Source: Ruania rhizosphaerae (GTDB lineage Bacteria > Actinomycetota > Actinomycetes > Actinomycetales > Beutenbergiaceae). Taken from it: DNA of 64,000 bases. A program made the position numbers and the translations under genes. The DNA lies in the NCBI RefSeq assembly GCF_009805705.1, contig NZ_VSMB01000002.1, positions 310,001 through 374,000 of the forward strand. Direction: 5' to 3'. Under the pieces are notes generated by a model that was not told the DNA's origin, ran no database searches, and saw nothing but the letters and a program-made list of their open reading frames with translations. Of this stretch, positions 16,463-25,087 are shown one piece after another. Each line of letters starts with the position of its first letter. Within the stretch, counting starts at the first letter, position 1.

Positions 16463-18298
16463 ATGTCGACGAGCGCAGCGCCGGAAGCATCGAAGGCCCG
16501 ATGCGGCAAAGTGCTCATCGCCAACCGCGGCGAGATCGCCGTCCGGGTTGCGCGCGCCTGCCGCGACGCGGGCCTCGCCTCCGTCGGTGTCTACGCCGAC
16601 TCCGACCGTGACGCCCAGCATGTGCAACTGGTCGACGAGGCGTTCGCGCTCCACGGCTCCCGGGCCGCCGAGACCTACCTGGACATCGACAAGATCCTCG
16701 ACGTCGCCCGACGATCCGGCGCGGACTCCGTGCACCCGGGTTACGGCTTCCTCTCCGAGAACGCCGATTTCGCCCGCGCGGTGATCAACGCCGGTCTCAT
16801 CTGGATCGGACCGCCGCCGGCCGCCATCGACGCCCTCGGCGACAAGGTCAGCGCGCGGCACATCGCCCAGCGCGCCGGTGCCCCACTGGTCGCCGGAACC
16901 CCGGATCCGGTGTCCGATGCCGGCGAGGTGCATGCCTTTGCGACCGAGCACGGTCTGCCGATCGCGATCAAGGCGGCCTTCGGAGGCGGCGGACGCGGCC
17001 TGAAGGTCGCGCGCACCGCCGAGGACATCGACGGCATGTTCGACTCCGCCGTCCGGGAAGCCACCGCCGCGTTCGGCCGGGGTGAGTGCTTCGTCGAGCG
17101 CTTCCTCGACCGCCCCCGCCACGTGGAGACCCAGTGCCTCGCGGATGCCCACGGCACCGTCGTCGTGGTCTCCACCCGCGACTGCACTCTGCAGCGCCGC
17201 CACCAGAAGCTGGTGGAGGAGGCGCCCGCACCGTTCCTCTCCCCGGAGCAGGACGCCCAGTTGCGCGAGGCGTCGATTGCGATCCTGAAGGAGGCCGGTT
17301 ACCGCGGCGCCGGTACGTGCGAGTTCCTCATCGGCACTGACGGAACGATCTCCTTCCTCGAAGTCAACACCCGCCTGCAGGTGGAGCACTGCGTGAGCGA
17401 GGAGATCGCGGGGATCGACCTCGTCCGTGAGCAGTTCCGCATCGCCGACGGCGAAGAGCTCGGCTACACCGAGGTCACCACCCGCGGGCACTCGCTGGAG
17501 TTCCGCATCAACGGTGAGGACCCGTTCGGCAACTTCCTCCCCTCCCCCGGCACGATCAGCTCCCTGCGCTGGCCCTCGGGACCGGGTGTGCGCGTGGATT
17601 CGGGCATCGTCGCCGGTGACACCATCTCCGGTGCGTTCGACTCGATGCTGGCCAAGGTCATCGTCACCGGTGCCACCCGCACCGAGGCACTGCAGCGGGC
17701 CCGTCGCGCGATCAGCGAGACCGAGGTCACCGGCATCCCCACCGTGCTGCCCTTCTTCCGTGCCGTGCTCGCCGACCCGGAGTTCGCGGCCGACCGGCTC
17801 GAGGACTTCTCCGTCTACACCACCTGGATCGAGAACGAGTTCGCCGCGCGGCTCGCCGCCCAGGCCGAGGGCGCCACACCCGTCCCCGCCGCTGCACCGG
17901 CCGAAGCAGACAGTGACGTCGAGCGGGTTGTCGTCGAGGTCGGCGGCAAGCGCCTCGAGGTGGTCCTGCCCGCAGGTCTGAGCATCGGCGGCGCCGGCAA
18001 GGGACGTCAGGCCCGCCGCCCCGCGCGCCGCTCCAACGGCAAGTCCGCCGCCGCGGTCGCCGGGGGCAACGCACTCGCTTCCCCCATGCAGGGAACCATC
18101 GTGAAGGTGGCCGTGGCCGACGGTGAGCTCGTCGCCGAGGGCGACCTCGTGGTCGTGCTGGAGGCGATGAAGATGGAGCAACCGCTGGTCGCACACCGGG
18201 CCGGCCGGGTGCACGGCCTCAGTGCCGCGGTCGGGCAGACCGTCAGCTCCGGCTCGGTGATCTGCCAGATCGACGAGATGCCCGAGTCCGGCGACTGA
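16463..18298 (+). CDS. accA3: acyl-CoA carboxylase alpha subunit (biotin carboxylase + BCCP)
   Basis: This 611-residue biotin-dependent carboxylase subunit has an N-terminal biotin carboxylase domain ([20 protein letters not shown], the Gly-rich ATP-grasp loop [11 protein letters not shown], and [11 protein letters not shown] near residue 300), then a linker rich in Ala and Arg, and a C-terminal biotinyl domain with EAMKMEQP; the biotinylated Lys is near residue 570. It carboxylates biotin using ATP and bicarbonate and serves acetyl- or propionyl-CoA carboxylase with separate AccD subunits, which are not in this window. The start is the ATG at 16463 after GAGGAG. Other biotin carboxylase fusions have the same order, so the acyl-CoA specificity depends on the partner. 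Confidence 0.93.
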   Translation: MSTSAAPEASKARCGKVLIANRGEIAVRVARACRDAGLASVGVYADSDRDAQHVQLVDEAFALHGSRAAETYLDIDKILDVARRSGADSVHPGYGFLSENADFARAVINAGLIWIGPPPAAIDALGDKVSARHIAQRAGAPLVAGTPDPVSDAGEVHAFATEHGLPIAIKAAFGGGGRGLKVARTAEDIDGMFDSAVREATAAFGRGECFVERFLDRPRHVETQCLADAHGTVVVVSTRDCTLQRRHQKLVEEAPAPFLSPEQDAQLREASIAILKEAGYRGAGTCEFLIGTDGTISFLEVNTRLQVEHCVSEEIAGIDLVREQFRIADGEELGYTEVTTRGHSLEFRINGEDPFGNFLPSPGTISSLRWPSGPGVRVDSGIVAGDTISGAFDSMLAKVIVTGATRTEALQRARRAISETEVTGIPTVLPFFRAVLADPEFAADRLEDFSVYTTWIENEFAARLAAQAEGATPVPAAAPAEADSDVERVVVEVGGKRLEVVLPAGLSIGGAGKGRQARRPARRSNGKSAAAVAGGNALASPMQGTIVKVAVADGELVAEGDLVVVLEAMKMEQPLVAHRAGRVHGLSAAVGQTVSSGSVICQIDEMPESGD

Positions 18299-18321
18299 CT
18301 CGACCACGCGGAGACCGGTGC

Positions 18322-18381
18322 CACGAGGGTGGCCTGAGTGTCGTTCGCGAAGCCGATCAGGACACTCAGGCCACCCTCGTG
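18322..18381 (+). terminator. perfect 21-bp hairpin after accA3
   Basis: Bases 18322-18342 are exactly complementary to 18361-18381, with an 18-base loop, 24 bases past the accA3 stop. No U-tract follows. It separates accA3 from the NUDIX gene promoter, whose -10 lies 17 bases downstream. Confidence 0.6.
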
Positions 18382-18397
18382 AGCCGGATGACGCAAG

Positions 18398-18403
18398 TAC
18401 CCT
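18398..18403 (+). promoter_or_regulatory. -10 hexamer of a leaderless promoter
   Basis: TACCCT begins 12 bases before the GTG at 18410. No Shine-Dalgarno sequence is present. It sits just beyond the accA3 hairpin, as expected for an independent promoter. Confidence 0.45.
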
Positions 18404-18409
18404 GATCAC

Positions 18410-19324
18410 GTGCCCGACCAGCGCCCCCACCCCAGCCGCCCAACCGACTGGCGCCCCGAGGGCCCGTGGGAGGGCTGGGTGGAGTGCGGTTGCGGTGCGC
18501 GCCACTGGGGGCACAGCGGCGCCGCCGGCCTGCTGATCCTGGACGCAGGTGACGGGCGCGGGAACTGGACGGACGCCGTCGGGCGGGTTCTCCTGCAGCA
18601 CCGCGCCAGCTGGACGCACTTCGGCGACACCTGGGGCATCCCCGGGGGCGCCCTGCGCCCGGGCGAGACGCCGTGGGCAGGTGCGGTGCGGGAGGCCGTC
18701 GAGGAGGCTGGCGTCGACCCCACCTCGCTGACGCTGCTCGCCACCCGCACCCTCACCCACCCCGACTGGAGCTACACCACCGCCCTGGCCCTGGCCACAG
18801 GCCCGCTGACGGCGCACCCCACCGACGCCGAGAGCGCCGACATCCAGTGGGTCACCCAGGCGGACGTGACCGGCCGGTCGCTACTGCCCGCCTTCGCCGA
18901 CGCCTGGCCGACGCTGCGCGAGATGCTCACGCGCCGGCCAGCGCTGGTGGTCGATGCGGCCAATGTGGTCGGCTCCCGGCCGGACGGCTGGTGGAAGGAC
19001 CGCGCCGGCGCCACCGAGCGCCTGCTGGCGCGGTTGGAAACCCTGGCCCACGACGGCGTCCCTTCAGCCGTGCTGGATCTGCCCGGTGATCTGTGGTGGC
19101 CGGAGCTCGTGCTCGTCACCGAGGGGGCGGCGCGGGCGGCCGGGCCCGGGGATCGGGTCCGGGTGGTGGCGGCGCCCGGTGAGGGGGACGACGAGATCGT
19201 CGCCCAGGTGCGGGCGCTGCGCGAGGCCGGTGCGGATCCGGTGGTCGTGGCCACGGCGGACCGAGGGTTGATCGCCCGGGTGAGCGCGCTGGGCGCCGGG
19301 CACACGGGCCCGCGCAGCGTGTAG
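18410..19324 (+). CDS. NUDIX hydrolase fused to a PIN/NYN-like domain
   Basis: Residues ~1-165 form a NUDIX hydrolase with a perfect NUDIX box ([20 protein letters not shown], then AGV at residues ~79-101). Preceding Cys residues in [12 protein letters not shown] may bind zinc. Residues ~175-304 are a second domain opening [19 protein letters not shown], with late motifs [11 protein letters not shown] and [14 protein letters not shown]; this is the acidic pattern of a PIN/NYN ribonuclease fold. A nucleotide-pyrophosphatase plus RNase-like protein is implied, possibly for RNA-end or nucleotide quality control; no specific substrate is shown. The start is the GTG at 18410, apparently leaderless. 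It lies 46 bases before dapD, which has its own promoter. Confidence 0.8.
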   Translation: MPDQRPHPSRPTDWRPEGPWEGWVECGCGARHWGHSGAAGLLILDAGDGRGNWTDAVGRVLLQHRASWTHFGDTWGIPGGALRPGETPWAGAVREAVEEAGVDPTSLTLLATRTLTHPDWSYTTALALATGPLTAHPTDAESADIQWVTQADVTGRSLLPAFADAWPTLREMLTRRPALVVDAANVVGSRPDGWWKDRAGATERLLARLETLAHDGVPSAVLDLPGDLWWPELVLVTEGAARAAGPGDRVRVVAAPGEGDDEIVAQVRALREAGADPVVVATADRGLIARVSALGAGHTGPRSV

Positions 19325-19358
19325 CGGGCAGCGGTCGGCTCAGGCAGGCAGCGCTCGG

Positions 19359-19364
19359 TAGTCT
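19359..19364 (+). promoter_or_regulatory. -10 hexamer of the dapD leaderless promoter
   Basis: TAGTCT begins 12 bases before the dapD ATG at 19371, the same spacing as at 1326, 18398, 22675, 38626 and 63748. No Shine-Dalgarno sequence precedes the ATG. Confidence 0.5.
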
Positions 19365-19370
19365 GGACCC

Positions 19371-20318
19371 ATGACACGCACCGCCTGGGGAATCGGACTC
19401 GCCACCATCACCACCGACGACCAGACGCTCGACGTCTGGTACCCGAACCCTGGGCTGGGGGACGAACCCGCGCAGAGCAGCGGGCCCTATGGCGTGCCCG
19501 CCGATCTGGCCTCGCTCGCGACGATCGACCGGGCGCGCGGCACCCGCCAGGTGGTCGAGCACCGCAGCATCGATCTGGACGCCGCACCGGCCGACACCGC
19601 AGACGCCTACCTGCGCCTGCACCTACTCTCCCACCGGCTCGTGCAGCCGAACTCGATCAACCTGGACGGACTGTTCGGGGTGCTGCCGAACGTGGTGTGG
19701 ACCTCCGCCGGGCCGTGCGCGGTGGCCGACTTCGAGAAGACCCGGCTGTCGCTGCGCGTGGCGCGCAAGGGCGCGCCGATCACCGTCTACGGGGTGGACA
19801 AGTTCCCCCGGATGGTCGACTACGTGATGCCGACCGGGGTGCGGATCGCCGACGCCGACCGGGTCCGGCTGGGTGCCCACCTCGCCGAGGGCACCACGGT
19901 GATGCACGAAGGGTTCGTGAACTTCAACGCCGGTACGCTCGGCGCCTCGATGGTGGAGGGCCGCATATCCCAGGGTGTGGTGGTCGGTGACGGGTCGGAT
20001 ATCGGCGGCGGCGCCTCGATCATGGGCACGCTCTCGGGTGGCGGCACCCACAAGATCGCCATCGGCCGGCGCTGCCTGCTCGGCGCGAACGCCGGTCTGG
20101 GGATCTCCCTCGGCGACGACTGCGTGGTGGAGGCAGGTCTCTACCTGACGGCCGGGACGAAGGTGACGCTCGCCGGTTCCAAGGATCTCGTGACCGCGCG
20201 CGATCTCTCCGGCACCCCCAACCTGCTGTTCCGCCGCAACTCCACCACCGGTGCGGTGGAGGCGATCGAACGCAGCGGCGCGGGGATCGAGCTGAACTCC
20301 GCGCTGCATGCCCAGTAG
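19371..20318 (+). CDS. dapD: tetrahydrodipicolinate N-succinyltransferase
   Basis: The 315-residue protein is the actinobacterial type of DapD, which transfers succinyl from succinyl-CoA to tetrahydrodipicolinate in meso-diaminopimelate/lysine synthesis. The N-terminal half ([20 protein letters not shown], and [17 protein letters not shown]) is family-specific. The C-terminal half is a left-handed beta-helix of hexapeptide repeats ([40 protein letters not shown]). The enzyme is a cytosolic trimer. dapC, which encodes the next enzyme of the succinylase route, is at 40.4-41.5 kb, so the pathway genes are scattered. It overlaps the next gene by 11 bases. Confidence 0.95.
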   Translation: MTRTAWGIGLATITTDDQTLDVWYPNPGLGDEPAQSSGPYGVPADLASLATIDRARGTRQVVEHRSIDLDAAPADTADAYLRLHLLSHRLVQPNSINLDGLFGVLPNVVWTSAGPCAVADFEKTRLSLRVARKGAPITVYGVDKFPRMVDYVMPTGVRIADADRVRLGAHLAEGTTVMHEGFVNFNAGTLGASMVEGRISQGVVVGDGSDIGGGASIMGTLSGGGTHKIAIGRRCLLGANAGLGISLGDDCVVEAGLYLTAGTKVTLAGSKDLVTARDLSGTPNLLFRRNSTTGAVEAIERSGAGIELNSALHAQ

Positions 20319-21210
20319 ACGCTCGCGTACCCGGCGGGTGGTGCGGCGGGCGGTCGTGCTGCTCGCCGCGCTGGGACTCGTGGTCGCTGGTGGCGTGATC
20401 GTGCTGAACCGCGTGAACGACGCCCCACCGATCGTGCAGCGGTGCATCGCCTCCGACGGTGACCGGTCCGCAGCCCTCGATCCGGAGCAGTCCGGCAATG
20501 CGGCGCTGATCGCGGCGATCACGCTCGAACGGGAGCTGCCTGCGCGGGCGCTGACGATCGCGTTGGCGACCGTGATGCAGGAGTCGCGGGCGCGCAACCT
20601 CGACTACGGCGACCGCGACTCGTTGGGCATGTTCCAGCAGCGCCCCTCCCAGGGCTGGGGCAGCGAGGAGCAGGTGCAGGACCCGCACTACGCCACGCAC
20701 GCCTTCTACGACGCGCTGGTGCGGGTGGACGGCTATCAGGACATGGAGATCACGGTCGCCGCGCAGGAGGTACAGCGCTCGGGCTTCCCGGACGCCTACG
20801 CCCAGCACGAGACGCTGGCGCGGCTGTTCGCCTCGTCGTTGACCGGGTATACCTCGGGTGGGGTCATCTGCCGGCTCGCACCGGCGAGCCCGGTGGAGCA
20901 GGCGGAACTCGTGGAGGTGCTGCAGGCCCGGCTGGCCCTCGACCTGCCCTCGCTCACCGCCTCGCAGGAGGACCACGACGGCGCAGCTCACCTCCTCATC
21001 GACGTCACCGCCCTCGGGGGTGAGCCGGAGCGGCTGGGCTGGGCGGTGGCGTCGTGGGCAGTGATGACGGCGCAGGTCACGGGCGCCTCGGAGGTGTCGG
21101 TGGCAGGGCAACGCTGGCTGCGTGAAGACGGCGCGGATGCGGCGTGGGAGCCGGTGCCGGAGGGGCACCCGGCGGTGGGCGACCCGGTGGGGATCGTTCG
21201 GGTGAGCTGA
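20308..21210 (+). CDS. membrane-anchored lysozyme-like protein, function unknown
   Basis: The protein (300 residues) has a basic N-terminus ([13 protein letters not shown]) and one membrane segment ([19 protein letters not shown]), so the rest should be outside the cell. The extracellular part looks like a lysozyme-fold domain: [20 protein letters not shown] (the Glu in MQES is a candidate catalytic residue), [15 protein letters not shown] and [10 protein letters not shown]. Relatives are widespread in actinobacteria and are generally annotated as hypothetical. A peptidoglycan-related role is inferred. Its start lies inside dapD, so it is translationally coupled; that link to a DAP gene is consistent with a cell-wall role. 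Confidence 0.65.
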   Translation: MPSRRSRTRRVVRRAVVLLAALGLVVAGGVIVLNRVNDAPPIVQRCIASDGDRSAALDPEQSGNAALIAAITLERELPARALTIALATVMQESRARNLDYGDRDSLGMFQQRPSQGWGSEEQVQDPHYATHAFYDALVRVDGYQDMEITVAAQEVQRSGFPDAYAQHETLARLFASSLTGYTSGGVICRLAPASPVEQAELVEVLQARLALDLPSLTASQEDHDGAAHLLIDVTALGGEPERLGWAVASWAVMTAQVTGASEVSVAGQRWLREDGADAAWEPVPEGHPAVGDPVGIVRVS

Positions 21211-21258
21211 CGCCGCTGGGCGGCCGGCGGGCAGATGTGCGGACCCGGCCCCACGGCC

Positions 21259-21400
21259 CAGGGGCCGAAAGATAGACCCTTTCACCGCTCATGGGCCGAA
21301 AGATCGACCCCTCGACGGACGAGGCACCGCAGCACGAACGCGCGGGGCCCGAAACTCGGGGTCAACCCGCTTCACGGGCCGAAAGATCGGCCCCTGGAGG
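21259..21400. repeat. intergenic GGGCCGAAAGATCGGCCC repeat family, locus A
   Basis: Three hairpin-like units lie between convergent genes: GGGGCCGAAAGATAGACCC near 21260, GGGCCGAAAGATCGACCCC near 21294, and a two-part unit (GGGGCCCGAAACTCGGGG at 21344-21361, then GGGCCGAAAGATCGGCCC at 21377-21394). The two-part form recurs at 22.76 kb and twice at 38.7-38.9 kb. Self-complementary arms around an AAAG or AAGA loop suggest RNA hairpins acting as terminators or REP-like elements. Confidence 0.6.
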
Positions 21401-21412
21401 GTGAGAACCGGA

Positions 21413-22663
21413 TCATGGGCCCAGCAGCGCCAGCGGAACGACCGCGACACCGTCGGCTCGACGGTAGGCGGTCTTCCCCGTCGTGATCACCACGAGGTCC
21501 ACGACCCGGTCGGGAAGCTGGTCGCGCAGCCACGTCAGGTGCCGCACATCAGATCCGGTCACCTCCGGTGCGAGTTTGATCTCGATCCCGAGGAGCTGAC
21601 CGTCGACCCCCTCTAGGACGAGGTCGACCTCACGTTCTCCTCCGCGCAGGCGGAGATGGCTCACCGTCGCCTCGGCTGCTTGGGCGATCACGCGAACGCC
21701 CAGGGTCACGAGAGATTCGAAGAGTGGACCCGCCATGTGCGATCCCGGCGACCCGAGCAGCGCCGTGGCCGAGAGGTTGAGCAGTCGCGCCGCGAGCGCT
21801 GGATCGGCCAGCTGGTGCTTGGACGCCTGCTGCAGCCGCCGGATGGGGTTATTGGCGGGGATCCAACCGGGGACCGGATCGAGCAGCCAGAGCTGACTGA
21901 GGTGGTCGCGGTAGGCAATCGTCGTCGTCTTGGCCGGCTGTGTGCCGTCACCCGCGGTGGTCGCGTCAAGGATCTTCGAGTAGGCGGTCGTCGTCGAGGA
22001 GGCCGCCGCATATGCCGACAACCACCGTCGAAGGGTCTGCGGCCGCCGTACCTCGTAGCCCAGGTCGGGCAGGTCGCGATCAATGACGCGGTGGAGGTAG
22101 GCGTCGAGGAGGCCGCGACGCAGCCGTGGGGCTGCAGTCATGATTCCGGGAAGGCCGCTGTCGACCACAGCATCTGCGTAGTCGCCAAGTGCGAACGTCG
22201 TCGTGCCTTCAACCGGCTCTGCCCGGCTGGCTAGAAGGGCCGACAACGACACCGTAGGCGTCACCAGCCCGCGTTCGTGCAGCCCCATCGGCCGCATCCG
22301 CAACGACAGGATGCGCCCTGCTCCGCTGTGCGTCCCCGCCGGGCTCGCAGGGGTCGCCGATCCCGTCAGGAGGAACCGGCCCGGCGGGTCCCCTGCGTCG
22401 ACACGGCGCCTCACTGAGTCCCACACCTGCGGAAGCTTCTGCCACTCGTCGAGCAGGAGGGTTCCGTCCGGCGACGACGCAAGTTCGAAGTCTGCACGCG
22501 CGACCTCTCGTTGAGCTGGGTCGTCCAAGTACCAGACGGCAGTCGACCGGCGCCTCGCCGTGTCAGTCTTCCCGACACCTTTGGGACCGTCGAGAGCGAT
22601 GGCTGGCGCGATTGGCAACAACTCATCGAGCTCACGATCGATCGTGCGCGGCAGATACTCCAC
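21413..22663 (-). CDS. AAA ATPase with DUF4143 domain
   Basis: The 416-residue protein starts with a family motif (LPRTIDRELDELL) and a Walker A, ALDGPKGVGKTDTARR (residues ~22-37), with a Walker B at GTLLLDEWQ near residue 90. Residues ~190-380 form the DUF4143 part, ending in ERGEVDLVLEG-like nuclease-fold sequence (here GGEREVDLVLEGVDGQLLGI, then EIKL). Such proteins are solitary ATPases of unclear function, often linked with mobile or defence-type contexts. The start is GTG 22663, with -10 TAGCGT 12 bases upstream inside the iterons. It has no operon partners, and its neighbours belong to unrelated systems. Confidence 0.85.
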   Translation of the reverse strand: MEYLPRTIDRELDELLPIAPAIALDGPKGVGKTDTARRRSTAVWYLDDPAQREVARADFELASSPDGTLLLDEWQKLPQVWDSVRRRVDAGDPPGRFLLTGSATPASPAGTHSGAGRILSLRMRPMGLHERGLVTPTVSLSALLASRAEPVEGTTTFALGDYADAVVDSGLPGIMTAAPRLRRGLLDAYLHRVIDRDLPDLGYEVRRPQTLRRWLSAYAAASSTTTAYSKILDATTAGDGTQPAKTTTIAYRDHLSQLWLLDPVPGWIPANNPIRRLQQASKHQLADPALAARLLNLSATALLGSPGSHMAGPLFESLVTLGVRVIAQAAEATVSHLRLRGGEREVDLVLEGVDGQLLGIEIKLAPEVTGSDVRHLTWLRDQLPDRVVDLVVITTGKTAYRRADGVAVVPLALLGP

Positions 22664-22669
22664 GATCTC

Positions 22670-22738
22670 ACGCTACCTCTTGCGGTAGCTCTACGCTACC
22701 TTTTGCGGCACTTCTACGCTACCTCTTGCGGTAGCACG
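22670..22738 (-). promoter_or_regulatory. three 23-bp iterons in the AAA/DUF4143 promoter
   Basis: Copies start at 22670, 22693 and 22716 with an exact 23-base period; the core is ACGCTACCTCTTGCGGTAGC. Each contains an imperfect dyad (GCTACC/GGTAGC, except copy 2, which has GGCACT) and, on the minus strand, GGTAGCGT. The TAGCGT of the proximal copy (22675-22670) is 12 bases from the GTG start, so a protein bound here would cover the promoter. Autoregulation is inferred. Confidence 0.65.
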
Positions 22739-22763
22739 CGCAGACGACGCAATCCGATTCACC

Positions 22764-22836
22764 CAGGGGCCCGAAACTCAGGGTCAACCCGCTTCATGGG
22801 TCGAAAGTTCGACCCCTGGGAGGGGTCGGAGCGTCG
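22764..22836. repeat. intergenic GGGCCGAAAG hairpin repeat family, locus B
   Basis: One two-part unit: GGGGCCCGAAACTCAGGG followed after ~14 bases by GGGTCGAAAGTTCGACCC. The second part is a hairpin with fully paired arms. It ends three bases before the stop of the leftward LysR gene, that is, just downstream of it, which suits a terminator role. Confidence 0.6.
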
Positions 22837-22838
22837 AA

Positions 22839-23786
22839 TCAGCCGCCCTCGCCGCTCGTGCGGGTGCCCACCGTCCGGATCGACTCGGTCACCGGCGGCA
22901 CCGGCGCCGTAGTGGTCATGAAATCGAGCAGCGCCTGGGTCGCTGCGGACAGGCGCCGCCCGCTGGGCCAGTAGACCGAGACGTCTCGTACCGCACCCGG
23001 ATGATCGATGTCCTTCACAGCGAGGTTGCCCACGCGGGAGACGTGCAGCGCCAGGGCCGTCGTGATCCCGATCCCGAGGCCAGCCCGGACCAGCTCGATC
23101 AGCGACTGCGGGTGGGAGACCTCGTAGGCGAGCGTCGGTGGTTCACCGAGATCGCGCCAGAGTGGGTGAGAGAGCAGGCTGTCGAGCCGGTAGTGGCCCG
23201 TCATGATCAGCGGTTGCCCGAGCAGCGCCTGCGGCGGCACCACGTCAACGGCTCCCAGATGGTGGGAGGAGTCGGCGATGACTTTGAGTCGCTCCTGCCA
23301 GAGCGGTTCGGAGAAGAACTGACTGCTCGACAGCGGCGGCGTGGTCTGCCGTAGGAAAAGATTCACCTCGCCACTGAGCGCGGCCTGCTCGAGATAGGCA
23401 CCACCGAGTTCGACCAGGTGCACTCGTACCAGCGGGTGGTTCTGGTGGAACCGTTCCAGCAGCGACGGAATGTACCCGGCCGTGGCACTCGGGTAGGTGC
23501 CGAGCCGAACCGTCCCTCTCCGCGCACCGAGCACATCCGAGACACTGCCGCGCGCCGATTCGATCTGGTCGAGCACGGCGCGGGCATGGTGCAGCAACGC
23601 CCGGCCCGACTCGGTGAGCTCGACAGGTCGGCGGCCGCGATCGAGCAGTTCAGCCCCCAGCTCACGTTCCAGCGCTGAGACCTGAGCACTGACAGTGGGC
23701 TGCGAGCAGTAGAGCACGTCCGCCGCTTTGGCGAATCCGCCGTTCTCGACGACCGCGACGAACGTCTCCAGCCACCGGATCTCCAC
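22839..23786 (-). CDS. LysR family transcriptional regulator
   Basis: The 315-residue protein has an N-terminal winged helix-turn-helix (FAKAADVLYCSQPTVSAQVS, then ALERELGAELLDR) and a C-terminal effector-binding domain (TVRLGTYPSATAGYIPSLLE onward). Length and layout are normal. It is divergent from the dehydratase-to-oxidase operon at 23.9-33.5 kb, so it most likely activates that operon in response to a pathway intermediate. The start is GTG 23786, preceded by GGGAGGAGG. A TAG-N9-CTA dyad inside GATA-N14-TATC in the shared promoter region is a plausible binding site. Confidence 0.9.
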   Translation of the reverse strand: MEIRWLETFVAVVENGGFAKAADVLYCSQPTVSAQVSALERELGAELLDRGRRPVELTESGRALLHHARAVLDQIESARGSVSDVLGARRGTVRLGTYPSATAGYIPSLLERFHQNHPLVRVHLVELGGAYLEQAALSGEVNLFLRQTTPPLSSSQFFSEPLWQERLKVIADSSHHLGAVDVVPPQALLGQPLIMTGHYRLDSLLSHPLWRDLGEPPTLAYEVSHPQSLIELVRAGLGIGITTALALHVSRVGNLAVKDIDHPGAVRDVSVYWPSGRRLSAATQALLDFMTTTAPVPPVTESIRTVGTRTSGEGG

Positions 23787-23828
23787 GGTTTCCTCCTCCC
23801 GTCAGCCGTTCCTACAATCAGTTTCTCC

Positions 23829-23882
23829 GATACTAGCAATCCACACTATCTCTTGGACTTGCGCGTACAACGTCCGTAGCGT
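23829..23882 (+). promoter_or_regulatory. LysR-type site and promoter for the 23.9-33.5 kb operon
   Basis: GATACTAGCAATCCACACTA (with TC to follow, ending at 23850) carries TAG-N9-CTA within GATA-N14-TATC. TTGGAC (23853-23858), an 18-base spacer and TAGCGT (23877-23882) follow as a plausible -35/-10. The activator site would sit immediately upstream of the -35, the usual LysR arrangement. Confidence 0.45.
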
Positions 23883-23938
23883 GCTCCTCGTCGGCAACGA
23901 AGCCAGATGCCGGCACCAAACGAGTCGAAGAGGACAAC

Positions 23939-25087
23939 GTGACGACAATCTCGAGGATCGACGTCGGAACGGCGATCGTGCCGCTGCCCGTAGCCACCGG
24001 ATTCTCCAGCCGCACCGTGACCCAGCGCGAGTACACCCTGGTCCGCGTGACCGGGGACGACGGTGTCACCGGTATCGGCTTCTGCTATCCGGGCCACACC
24101 GCTGCATCAGTCGCCACCGCTGCCGTCCGCGACCTGCTCGGGCCGGTACTGCTGGGCCAGGACGCCCACCTCGCGACCGGCCTGTGGGACCGGATGTACC
24201 AGGAGTCGCTGCTGCACGGGCGCACCGGTTCGGTGATGCGGGCCCTCTCCGCTCTCGACATCGCCATCTGGGACCGCAACGCCCGCGCCGCGGGTCTCCC
24301 ACTGCACAAGTACCTCGGTGGCCACAGCGACCGCGTCCCCGCCTACGCGAGCGGGGGCTACTACGTCGAGGGGAAGGGCCCGGACGGGCTCGCCGAGGAG
24401 ATCCGCGGCTACACCGCCCTCGGGTTCACCGCCGCGAAGATCAAGGTCGGTCGCCACTCCCCCGCCGAGGATGCCGACCGGCTCGCCGCCGCCCGCGACG
24501 TGCTCGGGCCGGACGGGTTGCTGATGCTCGACGCCAACAACGCCTGGCGTGACGTCCCGACCGCCCTGCAGGCACTGCGCCGCTGGGAGACCTACGACCC
24601 GTACTGGATCGAGGAACCATTCGGCCCGGACGACATCGCCAACCACGCCCGCCTCGCCGAGCGCACTCCGATCACCGTCGCGACCGGCGAGATCGAGGCC
24701 GGCCGGTGGCGCACCAAGGAGCTCATCGACGCCGGCGGGGCCCTCATCCTCCAGCAGGATGCGGCCGTGTGCGGCGGGATCACCGAGCTCACCCGGATCG
24801 CCCACCTCGCCGATGCCTCCGGGGTGACCCTGGCGCCGCACTGGTTCCACGACCTGCACGCACCCCTCGTCGGCGCCTACAGCAGCGCCCGGTTCGTCGA
24901 GTACTTCGCCGGCGATGCGGTGCACAATTTCTCCCGGCTCATCGACAACCAGCTCCGGGTCGATGGTGGCGAACTCCTCTTGCACGAGACGCCCGGCCTC
25001 GGCTTCGACTTCACCGACGAGGCACTGCGCGAGTACCTCGTCGACGGCTGGCACAGCCTCACCCGCGAAGGAGCACTGATCGCATGA
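23939..25087 (+). CDS. enolase-superfamily (mandelate racemase/muconate lactonizing-like) dehydratase
   Basis: This 382-residue protein has the MR/MLE layout: an N-terminal capping domain (~1-125) and a barrel with the K-x-K base (AAKIKVGR), metal ligands DANNAW, EEPFG and TGEIEAG, and a late HWFHDLHAPL. Family members abstract the proton next to a carboxylate; in sugar-acid clusters they dehydrate aldonic or uronic acids to 2-keto-3-deoxy acids. The exact substrate is not visible. It is first in the operon, with GTG 23939 after GAAGAGGAC, and its stop overlaps the next ATG (ATGA). Confidence 0.88.
   Translation: MTTISRIDVGTAIVPLPVATGFSSRTVTQREYTLVRVTGDDGVTGIGFCYPGHTAASVATAAVRDLLGPVLLGQDAHLATGLWDRMYQESLLHGRTGSVMRALSALDIAIWDRNARAAGLPLHKYLGGHSDRVPAYASGGYYVEGKGPDGLAEEIRGYTALGFTAAKIKVGRHSPAEDADRLAAARDVLGPDGLLMLDANNAWRDVPTALQALRRWETYDPYWIEEPFGPDDIANHARLAERTPITVATGEIEAGRWRTKELIDAGGALILQQDAAVCGGITELTRIAHLADASGVTLAPHWFHDLHAPLVGAYSSARFVEYFAGDAVHNFSRLIDNQLRVDGGELLLHETPGLGFDFTDEALREYLVDGWHSLTREGALIA

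Noticed and set aside
22670-22738. CRISPR-like array
   Set aside because: Repeats are contiguous with no spacers; they are promoter iterons.
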